Virus record (IMG/VR): IMGVR_UViG_3300009093_000003 | Location: 1-64,000 of that record | Direction: 5' to 3' (one strand) | DNA length: 64,000 nucleotides | DNA from: a virus | Shown here: positions 57,586 through 64,000 of the stretch, in pieces | Position numbering within the stretch: position 1 is the stretch's first letter | How the letters are laid out: each line of letters starts with the position of its first letter | The notes under the pieces: generated by a model | Told to the model about the DNA's origin: nothing | The model's input: the letters and a program-made list of their open reading frames with translations, nothing else | Databases searched by the model: none | Translations under genes and position numbers: made by a program

Positions 57586-58295
57586 TTCCTTTTCATTACC
57601 CTAATGTGTTCTATATTAAAAACAAAATCCCATTTTTCGCCATGTTCCTTCATATAATCAAGGAATGCATCAGTCACTGGCTGTATCCCTGCAAAATGAC
57701 CTGTAGGAGCAAAATTAAGATCGTTGCAACAATCGTCCATTACCAAAAAACCGCCACGATATACTAACGGAGCATAATTGTTAAGGTCGGCCTCTACATC
57801 GTTATACTCATGCGACCCATCAATATACACTATATCAAAAAGCGAATTTTGATTTGCAAAATTTACCGCTTCTTCTTCTTGAGAAAAACCGCGGTATAAG
57901 TTCGGATATTCAATGTTAAACTTGTCGTGTAGTTTTTGTATGTCTCCCTGGTAATCATCTTCTGTCCACCCGGTACCAGCGCCATTCATTGGTGTGATAC
58001 CGAATATATTAGCATTTTTACTGGCTCTGTTTGATAAAATTCGGATAAGGCTTATAACCTGGCACTTGTGGCAGCCGATTTCCAAAAACCTAAAATCATT
58101 TCGCATTTCATCCACTAAAAGTTTCCACACCCAATGAAAGGCGTCCTCTCCCATCCCGAAAACATGGTCACGAACCCATTTTCTATGCGTGCTCAACTCT
58201 GTATCATCGGCGACTAATTGCGATAACAAATGTTTTAAATGATAATGCGATTCCGGCGTATCGAGCCATTCTTGTTTTAATGTTTCTAAAGTCAT
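57582..58295 (-). CDS. Class I SAM-dependent methyltransferase, 237 aa
   Basis: FRFLEIGCHKCQVISLIRIL matches the Rossmann motif I (xxExG-x-G, here GCHKC). Later FDIVYIDGSHEYNDVEADLN (the IDG(x)H loop typical of Methyltransf_24-type enzymes acting on sugars and natural products) and GGFLVMDDCC are seen. The preceding helix DAFHWVWKLLVDEMRN is a common cap. Coupled by ATGA to a 27-aa membrane peptide and to the GT-B-like gene. Substrate unknown; a glycan is likely from the neighbours. Confidence 0.75.
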   Translation of the reverse strand: MTLETLKQEWLDTPESHYHLKHLLSQLVADDTELSTHRKWVRDHVFGMGEDAFHWVWKLLVDEMRNDFRFLEIGCHKCQVISLIRILSNRASKNANIFGITPMNGAGTGWTEDDYQGDIQKLHDKFNIEYPNLYRGFSQEEEAVNFANQNSLFDIVYIDGSHEYNDVEADLNNYAPLVYRGGFLVMDDCCNDLNFAPTGHFAGIQPVTDAFLDYMKEHGEKWDFVFNIEHIRVMKRK

Positions 58296-58375
58296 TTCTT
58301 TGTTTTAAAATAGACATATTGAGAATAGGCGAATGCATAAAATGAACAAATCAATGCTATTATCGGTGACGTCAT
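58292..58375 (-). CDS. Tiny membrane peptide, 27 aa
   Basis: MTSPIIALICSFYAFAYSQY and YVYFKTKK at the end. ATGA overlaps on both sides exactly fit it between the methyltransferase (start 58295) and the glycosyltransferase-like gene (stop 58372), strong evidence that it is translated. A single short hydrophobic helix; function unknown. Confidence 0.55.
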   Translation of the reverse strand: MTSPIIALICSFYAFAYSQYVYFKTKK

Positions 58376-59019
58376 AATTTTATCAATTCGTTAAATTTTT
58401 CATCAACTGTTTTTCCGTTAAGGTGAATAAAGCAGGGTTCATTTCCAAATATTTGCACCCGGTTATTATCATAAGTGTATTCTCCAGCAGCTATAAAACT
58501 ATGTGAATTGAAAATAGATTGCCCATAATCCGGCCTTATTTTTTGATGTTTTTCGTTCCCCTGCAACAAAAAACAAATGTTTAGCCATAATTGGTCATCT
58601 ATCTCATAAAATGGTGGGTAATATTCAAAAAGTTGTATAAATATCTCTGATTTTGCGTAATACAAACCACTATTTGGAAAGTTAAACCCATGTCCAAAGT
58701 CCGCATACTCATTTCTAAATGGTATCATTGACGGCGGCCACAGATTCTTTTCACAAGAAACTACCATTTGATCCGTTATCCACAATTTACTTTCAAATTC
58801 ATCAGGGCCGGCCAGCGCAACAACATCATGAGCGTCACAAAAAATAAATCGGTCAACCTCGGGATGCGATTTTAAATACTCATAGGTCGCAATAAGTTTT
58901 GTTCCGAACCCTTTCCATTCAGTTACAATAGCAACCCCATCCCACTTGTGTTTTCTAATGGAATCTAACAAGGTTTTGGCGAGCGAAATATCATTTGTTA
59001 CTGTGATTACCCTAAGCAT
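58372..59019 (-). CDS. Glycosyltransferase-like protein (PLOD/GT-A type), 215 aa
   Basis: The core DRFIFCDAHDVVALAGPDEFES carries the metal-binding DxH/DxD-like acids; then VSCEKNLWPPS, YADFGHGFNFPNSGLYYAKS (NSGLY) and DDQLWLNICF fit procollagen-lysine (PLOD-type) galactosyl/glucosyltransferase domains, also found in large viruses and phages. The enzyme probably transfers a hexose from a UDP-sugar. Coupled at both ends to neighbours. Confidence 0.7.
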   Translation of the reverse strand: MLRVITVTNDISLAKTLLDSIRKHKWDGVAIVTEWKGFGTKLIATYEYLKSHPEVDRFIFCDAHDVVALAGPDEFESKLWITDQMVVSCEKNLWPPSMIPFRNEYADFGHGFNFPNSGLYYAKSEIFIQLFEYYPPFYEIDDQLWLNICFLLQGNEKHQKIRPDYGQSIFNSHSFIAAGEYTYDNNRVQIFGNEPCFIHLNGKTVDEKFNELIKL

Positions 59020-59635
59020 CTCTACGCCTCCATAATCCTTTTTTAAAACCTTTTTTTATACACTCAAACCTATCGCCCATGTGTTGTTCTACCAATTCGA
59101 TAGGAATAAAATCAGATGTAATATCATCTATGCAAAGTATTGCGCCGGGAAGCATCCGGTCAGAAAACCAATCCACCTCATGATTAACGGATTCTACCGA
59201 ATGTGGCCCATCTAAATGAACAAAACTATAACCTGTACAGCCTATCTCATCAATATTGTAAATTGGCACAAAATCACCAAACCTTTCAAAATATTCATCG
59301 TCTGTCATACAGAAATAATGAAAGTCAACCGGGTTTTCAGCTACGTAAGCCCATAGTGCAGCCAGCGTTTCCGCTTTCATTTGATTGGTGTAATCGAGCC
59401 GGCAGGCTTCCATGTGTTCGCGTGGCTTATACAAAATTGATCCGTATGGATCGACCGCCACAACCGTTTTACCAGGGCAATATTGCCGGACAGCATCAAT
59501 AATAGTCTTTGTTCCCAAGCCGCGGCGAAGGCCAATTTCAATGCACATTCCCGATACATATTTGCTTAGTTCGACCGATTCGGTCAAAAATTCGTATTCG
59601 CCGCTGTCGCCGCTTATTTGGTAATTATTCCCCAT
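59012..59635 (-). CDS. Class I methyltransferase-like protein, 207 aa
   Basis: VSGMCIEIGLRRGLGTKTII is a Rossmann motif I (EIGLRRGLG), TVVAVDPYGS its second strand, YSFVHLDGPHSVESVNHEV (the DGxH loop) and MLPGAILCIDDI the end of the fold. The layout is like the methyltransferase at 57582. Overlaps by eight bases with the downstream glycosyltransferase-like gene and by 11 with the upstream GT2 gene. Substrate unknown. Confidence 0.7.
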   Translation of the reverse strand: MGNNYQISGDSGEYEFLTESVELSKYVSGMCIEIGLRRGLGTKTIIDAVRQYCPGKTVVAVDPYGSILYKPREHMEACRLDYTNQMKAETLAALWAYVAENPVDFHYFCMTDDEYFERFGDFVPIYNIDEIGCTGYSFVHLDGPHSVESVNHEVDWFSDRMLPGAILCIDDITSDFIPIELVEQHMGDRFECIKKGFKKGLWRRRDA

Positions 59636-60371
59636 CGTAATAATATGGCAATTCGCCTTTTTGTATCATTTCCATGTAAACCGAGGCTTCGGTAAGCCAA
59701 ACACTGGCTTCCTTTTTCTTCCATTCGGTGTAATCAGTTCCACCCCGATCAAGATTTGTGATTTTGATGTGCGGTAAAAAAGCGTTTCTAAATCCTGCAG
59801 CAATAGACCTAACGCAATAAATACTATCATCAAATCCGTACAAACTCGGCTGCGAAAGTCCGCCGCATTTGTCCATCATCAGCGGATTATACGCGGTACA
59901 AGTTCCAATAATATCAGGGCATATTTCAAGTTTGCCCTCCATTTTTGTACGATAGTGAATGTTTTCGTGATCGGGCCGTTGCCAAATGCCATAGCGTTTT
60001 AATCCCAGAATACCAATGTCAGGATGTTTTTTTATTTGCGCTTCCAATTGTTCAACCCAGCCGGCTATTGACCATGTAAGATCATCGTCACATTTTATAA
60101 CCACCTCTCCAGGCTCCCGCGCATACAACCCTTTATTTATCCCTTTTGCTGTGCCAATATTTTGTTTTAAATGCAAGATGGTCACATTTAAGCCATCTGT
60201 TGGCAAACTATCGAGATATGCTTCTGTTTCAAGTGTACACGAATTATTTACGATTATCCAGCGATGTTTTTTAAGGTCAACGGTATTCATCAAAGATGTG
60301 AGGCACTCTTTGACAATAGGCAATTTCTTATTGTCTTTCGTTGCGAAAATGCATTGAACTATGAGCGACAT
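59625..60371 (-). CDS. Family 2 glycosyltransferase, 248 aa
   Basis: GT-A fold: N-terminal VQCIFATKDNKKLPIVKECL, IIVNNSCTLETEAYL, HLKQNIGTAKGINKGLYARE and the DxD-type EVVIKCDDDLTWSIAGW; C-terminal FDDSIYCVRSIAAGFRNAFL with EDxx-like acids. Typical of GT2 enzymes that use nucleotide-activated sugars. First full enzyme of the glycosylation cassette in the direction of transcription. Confidence 0.85.
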   Translation of the reverse strand: MSLIVQCIFATKDNKKLPIVKECLTSLMNTVDLKKHRWIIVNNSCTLETEAYLDSLPTDGLNVTILHLKQNIGTAKGINKGLYAREPGEVVIKCDDDLTWSIAGWVEQLEAQIKKHPDIGILGLKRYGIWQRPDHENIHYRTKMEGKLEICPDIIGTCTAYNPLMMDKCGGLSQPSLYGFDDSIYCVRSIAAGFRNAFLPHIKITNLDRGGTDYTEWKKKEASVWLTEASVYMEMIQKGELPYYYDGE

Positions 60372-60610
60372 ATTTCCTCCATCATTGATTTTGCGATTTT
60401 GTTAAGGTTTTCCAACGATGAGCAAAAGGCTATATCTTTTTTGTAACGCAGATAAGTTGCCGTGTCAAAATAACCAACGCCAATACTTTGCGATGCGAAT
60501 TGGCCGATCAATTTTTTTGGCTTATCCAGTTTGTCTATGTCAGCAATTGCGCTCATAATTTTAAAAAAGCTCATCCATCCCAAAATGCGAAGACAGCGCA
60601 AGCAAATCAA
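60359..60610 (-). CDS. Small hypothetical protein leading the cassette, 83 aa (or 65 aa from 60556)
   Basis: The end overlaps the GT2 start by 13 bases. IADIDKLDKPKKLIGQFASQ and SSLENLNKIAKSMMEEIC are helical. The first 18 residues (MICLRCLRILGWMSFFKI) may be real or leader; ATG 60556 (MSAIADIDKLDK) is an alternative start. An inverted repeat GCAAGCAAA/TTTGCTTGC (60598-60671) lies around the upstream start. Function unknown. Confidence 0.5.
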   Translation of the reverse strand: MICLRCLRILGWMSFFKIMSAIADIDKLDKPKKLIGQFASQSIGVGYFDTATYLRYKKDIAFCSSLENLNKIAKSMMEEICRS

Positions 60611-60711
60611 GACATTGTACCGGGATGAATGAGTATGTTTTTGGTAAAGTACACGTCACTATTGTTTGCTTGCTACGCCAAAATTAAAACTAATAATCCA
60701 TACTACCAAAT

Positions 60712-60738
60712 AAAAAAATGCCGCCCGGTTGAGCAGCA
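60712..60738 (-). terminator. Terminator after the orphan gene 60775-61083
   Basis: Minus strand TGCTGCTC, loop AACC, GGGCGGCA (with G-T pairs) followed by seven T. It isolates the small gene upstream from the glycosylation cassette, which must then have its own promoter. Confidence 0.8.
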
Positions 60739-60774
60739 CTTTCTTTTTATGGATACGTAACAGAAGTTGAAAGG

Positions 60775-61083
60775 TTATAAACCGGCTTGAACGGTAGCAA
60801 CGCTTTCGGTAACGATGATTGTTGATACCTGGCGCATAGCGCCTGTAAAATACTGCACATCAATTGCGCAATTTCCTTTTAGGTACGCACCTGGTGTGTA
60901 GAGGTAAGGGCCTCCCACAATATTTGCCGTCAATAGCGTATATGCCGGTGTAGGTGACTGTGGAAAAGGGTCTGCTGCGGTGATCGCCCCGCAAGGGGGG
61001 AATGGGCCTGCGCCTATTGTTGCTCCCTGCACACCGTTTACGGTTGCGGCAAGGTGTACTGTTTGTTGTCCTGCTAACGCCAT
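60775..61083 (-). CDS. Small beta-rich orphan protein, 102 aa
   Basis: Ala/Thr/Gly/Val-rich with GVQGATIGAGPFPPCGAITA and IIVTESVATVQAGL; no charged coiled parts. The composition resembles head-decoration or other small virion proteins. It stands alone between a promoter/operator region (61126) and a strong terminator, an arrangement that fits a highly expressed single gene. No family identified. Confidence 0.55.
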   Translation of the reverse strand: MALAGQQTVHLAATVNGVQGATIGAGPFPPCGAITAADPFPQSPTPAYTLLTANIVGGPYLYTPGAYLKGNCAIDVQYFTGAMRQVSTIIVTESVATVQAGL

Positions 61084-61125
61084 GATGTTTTTTTTTGATA
61101 AAGGTAAATTGTTCCTTTTAAATTT

Positions 61126-61159
61126 AAACTATATATTTTTCTATAGTTTATTACTTTTG
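61126..61159. promoter_or_regulatory. Palindromic operator and -7 box between divergent genes
   Basis: AAACTATA (61126-61133) and TATAGTTT (61142-61149) form a perfect eight-base palindrome with an eight-base spacer. TACTTTTG (61152-61159) matches TAnnTTTG on the plus strand, so the XRE transcript would start close to its GTG (61164). The XRE protein is the natural binder (inference). Confidence 0.6.
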
Positions 61160-61163
61160 TTAA

Positions 61164-61367
61164 GTGGAAATAAAAGAAAAACTTAGTTTAGGTGAGCAGC
61201 TGAAACAGGGGCGGGAGGCAAAAGGTATGACCCAGGAGGCTGTACATCAAATGTCAGGGGTAAGTGTTTTTGTCATTTCAGGATTAGAAACCGGCAGGAT
61301 TAAAAATACCAGCACCCATACGTTGAGGGGATTGCAGTATGCCCTTGATATAATATTTGAGATTTAA
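61164..61367 (+). CDS. XRE-family regulator, 67 aa
   Basis: GTG start at 61164. HTH_3 domain: LGEQLKQGREAKGMTQEAVH, QMSGVSVFVISGLETGR, then RGLQYALDIIFEI. The short gap to the -7 box implies a nearly leaderless message. It is divergent from the orphan gene 60775-61083 across a palindrome, the classical layout for a self-repressing regulator. Resembles the XRE protein at 48567 in its C-terminal end (IxFEI). Confidence 0.8.
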   Translation: MEIKEKLSLGEQLKQGREAKGMTQEAVHQMSGVSVFVISGLETGRIKNTSTHTLRGLQYALDIIFEI

Positions 61368-61462
61368 GCCACTTTAGCCCCCCAACCACCCCCAAGTATC
61401 ACCGAATCAAATAAACTTCACCACAGGCGTTAAAATCGCGTCATATGGGTGGTTTAATGGTT

Positions 61463-62170
61463 TCATATCAAAATTAATTTAGCTTGGTTTTTATTAGCTT
61501 CAAATTTTTTCAGATAATCATTATACCGATCTTCCTGCGCGTTGAAATAGTCCCCATCCAGTTCTGTAGCATAAAAATCAAATCCAAGTCCATGTGCAGC
61601 TAAACGGTGGCTACCACTTCCTAAATGCGTGTCAAGTATGTTATATCCCGGCTGCGCGTATTTTGTCAGGCACCAGCGATAAAGTTGAATTGGTTTTTGT
61701 GTTGGATGTATCCTAACTTCATTGGTAGATTTATTTCCGTTGTTTAATTTTCCATCTGCAGTACTTCCCTGCATCATACCGTTCCACATGAAAGAAAATT
61801 TACGAACACTTGATTTAAAGTTTGTCCATGCCAGTTCGCAATCGGCAAAATTAGTTCCAATATTGCATTTGTCCCAAACTATAAAACATCTGGTTGCGCC
61901 TAAATAGTCCAGAAAGTAATTACCGCCCCAAATTATCTGATGTTCTGATACCCGGAATAGTTCTTTAAAATAATCTTCTGAAGGTATTTCGTAATCCCAA
62001 AATTCCTTTTTGTACATTTTGGTTTTTGCAAGCTTTGATCTGCTGATGTTGCGATGGGCGCTTTCTTTTATCCCGTAAGGCGGATCTACAATTGCAAGAT
62101 CAAAAAACTTATCAGGATACCTTGCCATCATACCCATGCAATCCTCATTTGTTACTATACTTTTACTCAT
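61463..62170 (-). CDS. Adenine/cytosine-N DNA methyltransferase (beta-type motif order), 235 aa
   Basis: Motif IV DPPYGI (residues 29-34) comes first; the SAM site LDTHLGSGSHRLAA lies near the C-terminus with FDFYATELDGDYF after it. The order IV...I fits beta-class N6-adenine or N4-cytosine enzymes. HPTQKPIQLYRW, between them, is typical. No recognisable restriction partner is nearby, so the enzyme is probably solitary, protecting phage DNA or affecting its regulation. Its end lies next to a 96-base gap with no gene; start overlaps the D12-type gene by four bases. Confidence 0.85.
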   Translation of the reverse strand: MSKSIVTNEDCMGMMARYPDKFFDLAIVDPPYGIKESAHRNISRSKLAKTKMYKKEFWDYEIPSEDYFKELFRVSEHQIIWGGNYFLDYLGATRCFIVWDKCNIGTNFADCELAWTNFKSSVRKFSFMWNGMMQGSTADGKLNNGNKSTNEVRIHPTQKPIQLYRWCLTKYAQPGYNILDTHLGSGSHRLAAHGLGFDFYATELDGDYFNAQEDRYNDYLKKFEANKNQAKLILI

Positions 62171-62877
62171 ATCAATTCAAGTTTTTGTTGAATGTTGTTG
62201 AAGTGGGTGTGATAATTTGTCCAAATAACCTCTGAATGTTTACCTGTTAAAACCTGTTGTGTCACCATTGGTAAAAATGGCAACCATGTCGCCTTATCAT
62301 TTTCACAAACTATTGCCTGCCCTTCCCGGGACCTGCACCAATCTGCCAAACTATTAAAATCTATTTTTTTTGACGAATGAATGTAAGCCTGTCCACCAAC
62401 AGTGTATGGCGGGTCAATAAACCATGTCACAACCTGATTTGGTATTTCATCATAGCATCCCTCCATAATTTTCCAATGCCTGATTTTAAATAATTGTGAG
62501 GCTATTTTTTTGATGGTATAATTTTGTTGATTGGGCCTATGCCTTGCGCGTGGCGTTGCAATTTTTCGTGGATGAATAAATCCAAAACCAACCAAAAAAC
62601 CGACTAAATATCGTTGGGCATCGCAATCATAGACGTGATTGTTAATATTTTCTCCGGCTTTAAAACGGGGTAATGACAAAATATCCTGTTCACTACATTG
62701 TTGCAGCCATTTCCAAATCTCTGTAATAACGGGATATTTATCAACTAATAAGACATCTTTTTCCCAATATTTTAAAGCGTACCTTGCTGTACCGGCAAAT
62801 GGTTCAATAATTTTTTCATGAACAGGCGCAGGGTATAAATCAATAATATTTGTCTTTGCTCCGTAATACGACCACAT
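62167..62877 (-). CDS. D12-class (Dam-like) N6-adenine DNA methyltransferase, 236 aa
   Basis: SYYGAKTNIIDLYP at the N-terminus and IIEPFAGTARYALKYW (motif I), with VTWFIDPPYTVGGQAYIHSS (motif IV) at about residue 150, are hallmarks of the D12 family (Dam, T4 Dam, DpnM). The C-terminal VCENDKATWLPFL and KHSEVIWTNY match the family ending. Probably methylates adenine in a short target. Translationally coupled to the second methyltransferase. Confidence 0.9.
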   Translation of the reverse strand: MWSYYGAKTNIIDLYPAPVHEKIIEPFAGTARYALKYWEKDVLLVDKYPVITEIWKWLQQCSEQDILSLPRFKAGENINNHVYDCDAQRYLVGFLVGFGFIHPRKIATPRARHRPNQQNYTIKKIASQLFKIRHWKIMEGCYDEIPNQVVTWFIDPPYTVGGQAYIHSSKKIDFNSLADWCRSREGQAIVCENDKATWLPFLPMVTQQVLTGKHSEVIWTNYHTHFNNIQQKLELI

Positions 62878-62886
62878 TTCAAAAAA

Positions 62887-63060
62887 TCATTTAGTACCAA
62901 TAAAAATCAATTTACCATTAAACCACACCTCAACGGCAGTCTCACGGCTTAGTTTTATTTTTTTAATAACGCAGTCGGTTCGACCTTCTGCCCATGCTAA
63001 TAAATCCGTGTCAGAAAGGTGCGTCTTTTCCGGTTGTTGGTGTAAGTTCTCCTGTTCCAT
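62887..63060 (-). CDS. Small hypothetical protein, 57 aa
   Basis: A frame nested across the end of the helicase gene: ATG 63060 (MEQENLHQQPEKTHLSDTDL), ending TGA 62887-62889. It overlaps the helicase C-terminus by 50 bases and has a plausible beta-like second half (TAVEVWFNGKLIFIGTK). It fills the gap before the D12 gene. Function unknown. Confidence 0.55.
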   Translation of the reverse strand: MEQENLHQQPEKTHLSDTDLLAWAEGRTDCVIKKIKLSRETAVEVWFNGKLIFIGTK

Positions 63061-64000
63061 TTTCTCTTATGTTGGCTATAAATTTAAAATTGTCAATTAC
63101 TTGTTCTTTGATAGGTTCAGAATAATTTAATGACACCTGTTTAGGCGTTGGTATTAACCAGTTTGAATTATCCCATTCTCCATACATACCGCAAAACCGA
63201 CTATTATTAATGTTGTATCTCACATTACACGACCCCTGCTTTCCTAAATGACAATATTTCATTTTCTGAACATGTATTTCACTAAGTCCGGTGGTGTAGT
63301 TTCTATAAAAAGTTACGCCAATATCAGGCTTATTAAACCAGTTGCTTGACCCCGATATATCATACAAATTAGGAATTTCAAATGCCCCGGACTTGTCTTT
63401 CCTTATTTTTGTGGGATGGGCGATCACAATAGATAATATTCCATGCCTCTGGTCAAATCTTATTATTTTATCCAATTGCTTTGAAATATACATCGTTTCA
63501 TTATCCCCCTTTTCAAAATTATGTTCCAATTTATTCCATGGATCAATCAATAATCCTTTGATACCGTATTTTACTACCAAACTTTTTGCTTTAGAAATTA
63601 TATTATCCAGTGTTACATCATCATCCTCTGGCTGAATAAAATAAAAATGCTCGTTTATAAATGCTTTAGCCAATTCTTTTTCCCTACTTGAAAATATTGT
63701 TCCTTTTCTAACATGCTTACCTAATAGGCATTCACAAATCATTACGATAAAAACAGGTAGCGGTTTATGTTCCGGTGTAAATAAACCCCACTTATAGCCG
63801 TGATTTATTGAAAGCGCGCACATGACCATCAGGGCAAATGGACTTTTACCATGATTTGGTATTCCTGTTAGCACCATCATGTGGCCGGGAACAAAGGAAA
63901 CCATTTCATCAAATTCTTTTAACATACCCGTTGTATCTCCCCTCGGCAATCCGCTTTCAATATAATGCTCTACATCGTCCCAAATAGAATTTACTGTTAT
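63011..64000 (-). CDS. Replicative helicase (DnaB/T7 gp4-like), 5'-truncated by window edge
   Basis: The reading frame continues to base 64000 and beyond. A start at TTG 63949 is unlikely because the sequence upstream (ITVNSIWDDVEHYIESG) is protein-like and in the same frame. FVPGHMMVLTGIPNHGKSPF carries Walker A (GIPNHGKS), and then YKWGLFTPEHKP and GIKGLLIDPWNKLEH (Walker B). LSIVIAHPTKIRKDK fits the RecA-like sensor with a His, and the C-terminus has GSSNWFNKPDIGVTFYR. This is the pattern of T7 gp4/Twinkle-type helicases. The missing N-terminus may hold a primase domain. Confidence 0.85.
   Translation of the reverse strand: MTVNSIWDDVEHYIESGLPRGDTTGMLKEFDEMVSFVPGHMMVLTGIPNHGKSPFALMVMCALSINHGYKWGLFTPEHKPLPVFIVMICECLLGKHVRKGTIFSSREKELAKAFINEHFYFIQPEDDDVTLDNIISKAKSLVVKYGIKGLLIDPWNKLEHNFEKGDNETMYISKQLDKIIRFDQRHGILSIVIAHPTKIRKDKSGAFEIPNLYDISGSSNWFNKPDIGVTFYRNYTTGLSEIHVQKMKYCHLGKQGSCNVRYNINNSRFCGMYGEWDNSNWLIPTPKQVSLNYSEPIKEQVIDNFKFIANIRENGTGELTPTTGKDAPF

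Noticed and set aside
63949-64000. TTG 63949 as the start of the helicase gene
   Set aside because: The frame continues upstream in protein-like sequence to the edge, so the gene is truncated rather than starting there.
1-64000. Diversity-generating retroelement, integrase, transposase or CRISPR-Cas genes
   Set aside because: No reverse transcriptase, tyrosine or serine recombinase, DDE transposase or Cas motif was seen in any supported protein.

Overview
The window is a contiguous piece of a tailed double-stranded DNA phage or prophage genome that very probably infects a member of the Bacteroidota. It is open at both ends: a coding region runs off each edge. The host inference rests on promoters of the Bacteroidota type (TTTG, about 18-20 bases, TAnnTTTG), AT-rich sequence, tightly packed genes often joined by ATGA or TAATG overlaps, and a Bacteroidota-like set of accessory genes (DUF7666-like, two YopX-like, Gp37/Gp68-like). 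No integrase, endolysin, DNA polymerase or RNA polymerase is recognisable in the window, so lifestyle cannot be settled.

Layout. (1) 1-15.9 kb, plus strand: a long run of small early or accessory genes. It includes a DUF7666-like repeat protein, two YopX paralogues, a PAPS-reductase-like protein with an altered P-loop, a NUMOD4/HNH endonuclease, an SSB-like protein with an acidic DDLPF tail, a RusA-like resolvase, a UDG-like protein, a Gp37/Gp68-like protein, a zinc-ribbon protein with a G10 tract and a stand-alone CheY-like receiver. A set of exported or membrane proteins ends the run at a strong terminator. (2) 16-18 kb: a small accessory island bounded by terminators. It carries an initiator-type tRNA-Met, a DUF3307-like membrane protein, and a divergent pair (small MAKPIKETP-type protein and PD-(D/E)XK-like nuclease) around a shared promoter and palindrome. 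(3) 18-60.6 kb, minus strand: the late module, transcribed right to left. It runs from a sugar/methyl-transfer cassette through a GroES-like protein, a winged-helix protein, a TerS candidate, TerL, portal, scaffold, major capsid protein, connector/ring-like proteins, large tail proteins, internal virion or ejection proteins, an ATP-grasp-like protein, tail fibre and holin-like membrane proteins. (4) 48.3-50.06 kb: a plus-strand XRE cassette sits inside the late module between scaffold and portal. (5) 60.7-64 kb: an orphan small gene, a second XRE regulator, two adenine-type DNA methyltransferases and a T7 gp4/DnaB-like helicase that continues past the edge.

The absence of a tape measure, sheath or major tail tube protein, with very large TerL (704 aa) and portal (816 aa), an N-acetyltransferase-like small protein and an 1807-aa Ala/Lys/Glu-rich protein among the late genes, suggests a short-tailed (podovirus-like) virion. 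The order recalls crAss-like phages, but this is an inference from architecture only.

The most unusual parts are: the translationally coupled glycosyltransferase/methyltransferase cassette placed directly upstream of the packaging genes; the three-domain GroES-like protein; the phage-borne initiator tRNA; the free-standing response regulator; a tail protein apparently split in two with Ig-like material inserted; a terminal-stem structured RNA candidate at 5190-5360; and several long inverted repeats or direct repeats lying exactly at start codons.
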